Shown here piece by piece: positions 7,850-11,840 of a stretch of 11,840 bases of DNA. Positions within the stretch are counted from its first letter, which is position 1; every line of letters begins with the position of its first letter. The translations under genes were made by a program, and so were the position numbers. The DNA is from Paracoccaceae bacterium (GTDB lineage: Bacteria > Pseudomonadota > Alphaproteobacteria > Rhodobacterales > Rhodobacteraceae): contig DQCI01000084.1 in assembly GCA_003545125.1 (NCBI GenBank), forward strand, positions 5,510-17,349. Reading direction: 5' to 3'. The notes beneath the pieces are model-generated. The model was given only the letters and a program-made list of their open reading frames with translations, had not been told where the DNA came from and ran no database searches.

Positions 7850-8665
7850 TTATTCGATGACCGGCACACCCGTGGCCGCGGCCAGCCATTGCGCTTCCAG
7901 CGCGGCGAGCTGCCCCGAGGCCGTCAGCGCCTCGATCGCGGCATCGACGCAGGCCTTGAGCGGGTTGCCGTCTTCCATCAGGATCCCGAACTGGTCGGGG
8001 TTCTGGCTCCGCTCGGCCGGGAACTGCCCGAGCAGCGCGCCATTCTCGACGGTCACGGCCGACAGATAGAGCGCGGTCGGCAGATCGAAGAGGGCTGCGT
8101 CGATCTGACCAGCCTGGATTGCCTGGGTCACATCGGTGTTGTCGTTGTAAAGCAGGATGTCCTTTTCGGGTCCGATGGCATCGTCGATCATCATTGCCCC
8201 GGTGGTGCCGGCCATGGCGCCCCAGAGCAGGCCCTTGAGGGCTTCGGGCGCCGGGTCGCCGACCGCCTCGACCACGGTTGCGGTGGTCAGGATGGCCATG
8301 GCGGAGGTGTAGTAGGGCAGCGAGAAATCGACCATTTCCTCACGCTCGGGCGTGATCGAGTATTGCTGCATGTTGATGTCGAAGTTCTTGGCCCCGGGCT
8401 GGATCGCCTCGTCGAAGGAGGTGCGCACCCAGCTCACGGCGTCGTCTTCGAAGCCCATTTCGTTCGCGATGGCATAGGCGACGGCCGCCTCGAAGCCCTG
8501 CTTCGTCTCGGGCGCATCGTCGATCACCCAGGGAAAGTAGGCCGGGTTGCCGGTGGCGATGGTCAGCACGCCGTCTTCGAGCGTCTTGCCCGCGGTGCAG
8601 TCGTTTCCGGCCGTTGCGGCCGTGGCAACGAGCGTGGCGCAGAGTGCGGTCACAATGGTCTTCAT
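7850..8665 (-). CDS. Amino-acid ABC transporter substrate-binding protein (family 3)
   Basis: A periplasmic solute-binding protein of 271 residues that captures the substrate for the permease downstream. The start at 8665 gives a clean signal peptide, MKTIVTALCATLVATAATA, with likely cleavage after Ala19 (ATA before GND). GGGGGA lies eight bases upstream (8674-8679). Family 3 hallmarks are LTIATGNPAYFPWV (34-47), GFEAAVAYAIANEMG (57-71) and the strong motif QQYSITPEREEMVDFSLPYY (100-119). The second lobe includes DVTQAIQAGQIDAALFD. An in-frame ATG at 8752 would place a polar stretch before the signal peptide and is rejected. It is the first gene of a three-gene operon; its promoter should lie in 8666-8750, but I see no convincing -35/-10 pair there. 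Confidence 0.92.
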   Translation of the reverse strand: MKTIVTALCATLVATAATAGNDCTAGKTLEDGVLTIATGNPAYFPWVIDDAPETKQGFEAAVAYAIANEMGFEDDAVSWVRTSFDEAIQPGAKNFDINMQQYSITPEREEMVDFSLPYYTSAMAILTTATVVEAVGDPAPEALKGLLWGAMAGTTGAMMIDDAIGPEKDILLYNDNTDVTQAIQAGQIDAALFDLPTALYLSAVTVENGALLGQFPAERSQNPDQFGILMEDGNPLKACVDAAIEALTASGQLAALEAQWLAAATGVPVIE

Positions 8666-8673
8666 GTCGTTTG

Positions 8674-8679
8674 TCCCCC
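8674..8679 (-). promoter_or_regulatory. Ribosome binding site of the amino-acid binding-protein gene
   Basis: GGGGGA on the minus strand, eight bases before the ATG at 8665. It decides this start over the upstream in-frame ATG at 8752. Confidence 0.55.
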
Positions 8680-8750
8680 GTGGCGATGATCTATGGCGCA
8701 TGTCGCCACTATTGCCGGCGATTGTCCAGACGTTCTTGCGGCCAAGAGAC

Positions 8751-8781
8751 AAAGGCCGGCCCGTGACGGACCGGCCCCTTT
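8751..8781 (-). terminator. Intrinsic terminator after tauC
   Basis: A 10-base-pair stem with one C/A mismatch (arms 8754-8763 and 8767-8776) and a three-base loop, very GC-rich (GGCCGG/CCGGCC). Read on the minus strand, AAAGG precedes it and TTTGTCTCTT follows. It sits 21 bases after the tauC stop, so it most likely ends the tau transcript before the amino-acid importer operon. The T-run is short and interrupted, so termination may be incomplete. Confidence 0.7.
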
Positions 8782-8801
8782 GGCGTTCGCTGGATATCCG
8801 G

Positions 8802-10076
8802 TCAGCTGCGTCCCTTCCAGGGCACCAGGACGCTCTCGGCCTTGCGAACGAGAATGTCGATCCCGAATCCGACGATCCCGATCACGATGATCCCCATCAG
8901 CACGATATCGGTCTGCTGGAATTTCGAGGCCGCCATGATCATCATGCCGATCCCGTTTTCCGCGGCGACGAGTTCGGCGGCCACAACGGTCCCCCAGCAC
9001 ACCCCCATGGCGACCCGGGCGCCGGTGAAGATCTCGGGCAGGGAATTGGGCACGATCACGTGGCTCATGATCTGGTGTTTCTTCGCCCCCAGCGAATAGG
9101 CGGCATGGATCTTGGTGATGTTCACCCCGGACACCCCCGACCGGGCCGCGATCGCCATGATCCAAAGGGCCGCGAGGAACAGCAGGATGATCTTCGACAC
9201 CTCGCCGATCCCGAACCAGATGATCATCAGCGGGATGAGCGCGAGCGGCGGGACGGGCCGCATGAATTCGACGATCGGGTCGAACCAGCCGCGGAACCAG
9301 TCCGACAGGCCCATCGCATAGCCGAGCGGAATGCCGACCAGCGCGCCGAGGAAGAAGCCCGCGATCACCCGAAACAACGAGATCCCGAGATGCTCGTGCA
9401 ACAGGTAGTTGCGAAACCCGTTGCGGCTGATGTCGATGAAACGTTTGACCACGGCTTCCGGCGGCGGCAGCCAGATCGGCTCCATCTGAAGCCCGCGCGG
9501 CGGCGCGAAGCTGATCGCACCTTTGGCCGTCAGCGCGAAGCGGCCGGCGTCGGTGCGAATCGGTGCGTCCGGGCCGATCTCGACTCCGTCGATCGCAACC
9601 ACCTTGGCGCCCGCTTTGCGGTCCACTTCGTCGTTCTTGTCGAACAGGATCGTCGCCGAGCGCGACGCGGTCATCGTCACCGCATCGTCGCGCGCGAGCC
9701 CGACGCCGGGGTCGACCTCGAAATTCGCGACATCGTCGCCGAAATCGAACACCCGTACATGTACCACTGCGTCGTCGCGGGCGCCGTCGGGGCCTTCGAG
9801 CGTGTAGGTGAACGCGGTCTCGCCCGCGAACGGCGCGGGGGCGTGCGTAAAACCCGGCACCCAGGCGGAGCCGGTGAAAGATCCCCAGATCAGGAACACG
9901 GTCGCCACGGAGATGACCGAGGCGATCCGGTTGGGCCGCACGGTGCTTTCATCGCCGAAAGTGACGGTCTTGAGCGAGGTGTAGTCCTTCGTCGTGCGAT
10001 GCACGAAGAACTTCACCGCCAGCGACGAAATGACGAAGATCGCGATATAGACAAAGAGAATGAACAGCCCGGTCAT
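8802..10076 (-). CDS. tauC: Taurine/sulfonate-type ABC transporter permease TauC with periplasmic insertion
   Basis: Inner-membrane permease of 424 residues, against about 275 for E. coli TauC. The C-terminal part (about 200-424) is ordinary: WLPPPEAVVKRF (202-213), FMRPVPPLALIPLMIIWFGI (271-290), an EAA-type loop about 313-349 ending in HVIVPNSLPEIFTGAR, then WGTVVAAELVAAENGIG. Ahead of it lie an extra membrane helix (about 3-23), a basic, probably cytoplasmic linker (24-50), a second helix (about 51-68) matching the normal TauC helix 1, and an inserted domain (70-200) described separately. The ATG at 10076 forms ATGA with the tauB stop; the frame is open further upstream only as a shadow of tauB. 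The protein ends VPWKGRS. Taurine is inferred from family resemblance; another sulfonate or similar compound is possible. Confidence 0.87.
   Translation of the reverse strand: MTGLFILFVYIAIFVISSLAVKFFVHRTTKDYTSLKTVTFGDESTVRPNRIASVISVATVFLIWGSFTGSAWVPGFTHAPAPFAGETAFTYTLEGPDGARDDAVVHVRVFDFGDDVANFEVDPGVGLARDDAVTMTASRSATILFDKNDEVDRKAGAKVVAIDGVEIGPDAPIRTDAGRFALTAKGAISFAPPRGLQMEPIWLPPPEAVVKRFIDISRNGFRNYLLHEHLGISLFRVIAGFFLGALVGIPLGYAMGLSDWFRGWFDPIVEFMRPVPPLALIPLMIIWFGIGEVSKIILLFLAALWIMAIAARSGVSGVNITKIHAAYSLGAKKHQIMSHVIVPNSLPEIFTGARVAMGVCWGTVVAAELVAAENGIGMMIMAASKFQQTDIVLMGIIVIGIVGFGIDILVRKAESVLVPWKGRS
9477..9869 (-). other. VCBS/cadherin-like beta-sandwich insertion within TauC
   Basis: Codes for TauC residues 70-200. 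Residues 83-110 (FAGETAFTYTLEG, then DDAVVHVRV) resemble the closing part of a VCBS or cadherin-like repeat, usually of the form GxxSFTYTxxDGxGxxxTAxVxVxV. Residues 147-194 (DKNDEVD, then VVAIDGVEIG, then GRFALTAKGAISFAPPRG) resemble the opening part of such a repeat, with its xND motif and GxFxLxxxGxxxFxP ending. By the positive-inside rule the segment faces the periplasm. The resemblance is by eye, not from a profile search. Confidence 0.5.
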
Positions 10077-10879
10077 TGCGCCGCCTCCGTGCGTCCCATA
10101 ATTTCCTCTTCCATGTCCCAGATCATTTCGAGGATCTCCTCGCGGGTCTGGTTGTATCCGTCGGCGTGTTTCACCTCGCGCAAGTCGGCGTTCACGCCCA
10201 TGTCTGCGAAGGGAAGCTGGTATTCCTTGTGAATGCGCCCGGGGCGCGGGGCCATCACGATCAGCCGTTCGCCGAGCAGGATCGCCTCCTCGACCGAGTG
10301 GGTGATGAGGACGATGGTCTTGCCGGTCTCCTTCCAGAGCTTCAGCACCAGCCCTTGCATCTTTTCGCGGGTCAGCGCGTCGAGCGCGCCCAGCGGCTCG
10401 TCCATCAAGATCACGTCGGGGTCGTTGGCGAGGCAGCGCGCAAGGGCCACCCGCTGCTGCATCCCGCCCGACAGCTCGTAGATCGCCTTGTCCTTGAAAT
10501 CGGCCAGCCCAGTAACGTCGAGCAGGTGGTCGACATGCTCGCCCCACTGCGCTTCCTTCTGGCCTTTCATGCGCGGGCCGAAACTGACGTTGTCGCGCAC
10601 GTCCATCCATTCGAACAGCGCGCCCTGCTGAAACACCATACCGCGTTCGGCATCGGGGCCGGTGACATTGTGGCCGTTCAGCACAATCTGTCCGCCGGTC
10701 GGCGCGAGAAAGCCCGCGACGATGTTGAGCAGCGTGGTCTTGCCGCAGCCAGAGGGGCCAAGCACACTCATGAGCTCGCCCTCTTTCAGATGCAGCGACA
10801 CATCCTCAAGGGCCTGGACCGAGCCGCCGTTCGGGATGTCGAACCGCATGGAGATGTTTTCGATGGACAATCCGGTCAT
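10073..10879 (-). CDS. tauB: Taurine/sulfonate-type ABC transporter ATP-binding protein TauB
   Basis: A 268-residue ATPase of the nitrate/sulfonate/taurine subfamily driving import through TauC. Walker A is GPSGCGKT (41-48), the Q-loop lies in VFQQGALFEW (82-91), the signature is LSGGMQQR (136-143), Walker B is VILMDE (156-161) with EPLGALD, and the switch His is His194 (ITHSVEEA). VFQQGALFEWMDVRDN is typical of this subfamily. The tail after residue 220 (YNQTREEILEMIWDMEEEIM) is a strongly acidic, probably helical extension. The ATG at 10879 follows a perfect AGGAGG (10884-10889) at four-base spacing; an in-frame ATG further upstream, at 10924, lacks this and is rejected. The stop overlaps tauC as ATGA. 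Confidence 0.9.
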   Translation of the reverse strand: MTGLSIENISMRFDIPNGGSVQALEDVSLHLKEGELMSVLGPSGCGKTTLLNIVAGFLAPTGGQIVLNGHNVTGPDAERGMVFQQGALFEWMDVRDNVSFGPRMKGQKEAQWGEHVDHLLDVTGLADFKDKAIYELSGGMQQRVALARCLANDPDVILMDEPLGALDALTREKMQGLVLKLWKETGKTIVLITHSVEEAILLGERLIVMAPRPGRIHKEYQLPFADMGVNADLREVKHADGYNQTREEILEMIWDMEEEIMGRTEAAQ

Positions 10880-10883
10880 GGAA

Positions 10884-10889
10884 CCTCCT
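10884..10889 (-). promoter_or_regulatory. Strong ribosome binding site of tauB
   Basis: AGGAGG on the minus strand, four bases before the ATG at 10879 and just after an A-run (AAAAAC). It fixes the tauB start. It lies eight bases downstream of the UUCG hairpin at 10898-10909, so the hairpin leaves the site exposed. Confidence 0.75.
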
Positions 10890-10897
10890 GTTTTTGC

Positions 10898-10909
10898 GGA
10901 CCGAAGTCC
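10898..10909 (-). repeat. GGAC-UUCG-GUCC tetraloop hairpin in the tauB leader
   Basis: On the transcribed (minus) strand the sequence GGACTTCGGTCC forms a four-pair stem closed by C(UUCG)G, an exceptionally stable RNA tetraloop. It is the last of five hairpins between tauA and tauB and is followed directly by the tauB ribosome binding site. On the plus strand the loop would be CGAA, so the special stability applies only to the tau mRNA. Confidence 0.7.
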
Positions 10910-10919
10910 CATGCAGGGT

Positions 10920-11017
10920 GGCAAGGCCTTTCGAAAGGCCTTGCCGACGCGATTTCGAAATCGCGTGATAATCGGCTTTCAAGCCGATTGTTGAAGCCGT
11001 TTCGAAACGGCTTCGAC
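10920..11017 (-). repeat. Four regularly spaced palindromes between tauA and tauB
   Basis: Four consecutive inverted repeats fill this stretch. The first, 10920-10945, is a perfect 26-base palindrome with arms GGCAAGGCCTTTC/GAAAGGCCTTGCC. The second, 10947-10966, is a perfect 20-base palindrome, ACGCGATTTCGAAATCGCGT. The third, 10970-10989, pairs AATCGGCTT with AAGCCGATT around TC. The fourth, 10993-11014, is a perfect 22-base palindrome with arms GAAGCCGTTTC/GAAACGGCTTC, extendable to 10990-11017 with one G-U pair. Centres fall at 10932.5, 10956.5, 10979.5 and 11003.5. Three share a TTTCGAAA core, but the outer arms differ while still pairing, as expected for RNA hairpins. No T-run follows, so they are unlikely to be terminators. 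Confidence 0.9.
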
Positions 11018-11021
11018 CGGT

Positions 11022-11840
11022 CTACATACCGCCCAGCGTCGAGAGCGGGCCGGTGTTGACCGCGTTCTCGTAGGTGTCGAGCGCTGCGTCGATCGAGCCC
11101 GCTTCCACGAAGACATCGGCGACGCCTTTCATGAACGCCGGCGCGCTGCCGCCGAGCCAGGCTTCGCTCAGCTGCTCATCGACGGTCGGGAAGACGAAGG
11201 TCGCGATCGTCTCCATGGTCGCGTCCTCGTCCATGCCCGCATCCTTGGCGATCACCGGCAGCATCTCGGCCTGGTTGGCCTCGTCGGCCCACATCGCGTT
11301 GGCGTCGGCGGTCACTTTCAGGAACTTGGCGACCAGCTCTTCGTTCTCGGCCACCCAGTCGGCCGGGCCCGAGGTCACGTCGAACACCAGGATGCCGAGC
11401 GCGGTCTTCTCGGCGCCGGTCAGCAGCACGTTGCCGTGCTCGACCGCCCGCCGCAGCGCGCCGCCCCAGCCGCAGAACATGTCGACCGCACCTTGCGCGA
11501 TGGCGGCGGCGCCGTCGGGCGGATCCATGTCGACCACGTCCATCGAGGCGATGTCGACGCCGAAATGGCTCATCTGCTTGAGGAAGCCGTAATGCGCGGC
11601 GGTGCCGAGCGGCACGGCGACCTTCTTGCCGGCAAGCTCGCCCGCGTTGGAGGCGTCGATCTCGAGCTCGGCGCGCACGACGCAGTTGTCGTTGTCGGCA
11701 TAGGACACGGCAACGTCGAGGATCTGCAGGTCCTGCCCGGCCGAGGTCGCGACCACGAAGGGCGGCACGCCCTGGCTGACCGAAAGCTGCACGTCGCCCG
11801 AGGCCATCGCCGCCGACATCTTCACGCCGCTCTCGAAGCT
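11022..11840 (-). CDS. tauA: Taurine/sulfonate-type ABC transporter substrate-binding protein TauA (5' end outside window)
   Basis: The periplasmic binding protein of the TauABC importer; 272 C-terminal residues are visible and the frame is still open at the right edge. Compared with E. coli TauA (about 320 residues), roughly 65-70 residues including the signal peptide lie outside. Visible family features are FESGVKMSAAMASGDVQLSV near the cut end, VVATSAGQDLQILDVAVSY, ELAGKKVAVPLGTAAHYGFL (a typical TauA/SsuA lobe motif), then MDPPDGAAAIAQGAVDMFCGW with its Trp. A GTG at 11825 is only an internal Val codon, not a start, because homologous sequence continues upstream of it. The stop (TAG, 11022-11024) is followed by the hairpin array. 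The ligand could be taurine or another sulfonate; the pocket is not resolvable by eye. Confidence 0.85.
   Translation of the reverse strand, partial: SFESGVKMSAAMASGDVQLSVSQGVPPFVVATSAGQDLQILDVAVSYADNDNCVVRAELEIDASNAGELAGKKVAVPLGTAAHYGFLKQMSHFGVDIASMDVVDMDPPDGAAAIAQGAVDMFCGWGGALRRAVEHGNVLLTGAEKTALGILVFDVTSGPADWVAENEELVAKFLKVTADANAMWADEANQAEMLPVIAKDAGMDEDATMETIATFVFPTVDEQLSEAWLGGSAPAFMKGVADVFVEAGSIDAALDTYENAVNTGPLSTLGGM

Noticed and set aside
8666..8750. Promoter of the amino-acid importer operon
   Set aside because: A promoter is expected here, but no -35/-10 pair with sensible spacing stood out; candidates such as CATAGA lacked a partner, so none is reported.
8666..8752. Upstream start for the amino-acid binding protein at 8752
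   Set aside because: It would put about 29 polar residues before a textbook signal peptide and would start inside the terminator hairpin of the previous operon. The ATG at 8665 has a good ribosome binding site.
8547..10232. A 561-codon open frame on the plus strand across tauC and beyond
   Set aside because: The translation is low-complexity Arg/Asp/His-rich sequence spanning two genes and an intergenic terminator, while the minus strand encodes well-conserved transporter proteins.
10077..10610. In-frame N-terminal extension of TauC up to 10610
   Set aside because: The added sequence is Arg/Ala/Gly-rich shadow of tauB in another frame. The ATG at 10076 begins directly with a hydrophobic helix and overlaps the tauB stop as ATGA.
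10920..11017. CRISPR array
   Set aside because: The period (23-24 nt) and repetition suggested it briefly, but the units are contiguous palindromes with different arms, not identical repeats separated by unique spacers, and there are no cas genes.
10898..11017. Tandem terminators ending the tauA transcript
   Set aside because: On the minus strand no T-rich tract follows any of the hairpins. The tauB start with a perfect AGGAGG follows, which suits transcription passing through.

Overview
The window is high-GC DNA, almost fully coding, with tightly overlapping genes. The protein sequences look alphaproteobacterial, most like Rhodobacteraceae (the Roseobacter group). That assignment is inferred from protein style, GC content and the taurine-type ABC genes; there is no rRNA or other direct taxonomic marker here.

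Left half (1-6205, plus strand): one hexuronate-catabolism operon. It holds the 3' part of kduI, then kduD, uxuB, uxuA, uxaA and kdgK. Neighbouring genes overlap by 4, 11, 4 and 8 bases, and the last junction has a 10-base gap. Three branches meet at 2-keto-3-deoxygluconate (KDG). KduI and KduD act on 5-keto-4-deoxyuronate, the product of unsaturated uronates released by pectin, alginate or glycosaminoglycan lyases. UxuB and UxuA take D-fructuronate through D-mannonate. UxaA dehydrates D-altronate. KdgK then phosphorylates KDG to KDPG. The uronate isomerase (uxaC), tagaturonate reductase (uxaB), KDPG aldolase (eda), a sugar-acid transporter and a regulator are not in this window.

Middle (6245-8665, minus strand, convergent with the uronate operon): a complete polar amino-acid ABC importer operon. 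Its order is substrate-binding protein, a single permease, then ATPase. The space between the convergent operons is only 39 bp.

Right part (8751-11840, minus strand): a taurine/sulfonate-type ABC importer in the order tauA (5' end cut off by the window edge), tauB, tauC. A hairpin terminator just after tauC (8751-8781) separates it from the amino-acid importer. Two features stand out. TauC carries an extra N-terminal membrane helix and a roughly 130-residue periplasmic insertion resembling VCBS/cadherin-like beta-sandwich repeats. The 142-nt tauA-tauB gap is packed with five consecutive hairpins: four near-perfect palindromes spaced 23-24 nt centre to centre, plus a GGAC-UUCG-GUCC tetraloop hairpin. 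There is no terminator-like T-run, which suggests an RNA element adjusting how much binding protein is made relative to TauB and TauC.

No tRNA, rRNA, CRISPR array, insertion sequence or broken gene was seen, and no stretch above 300 bases lacks a gene.
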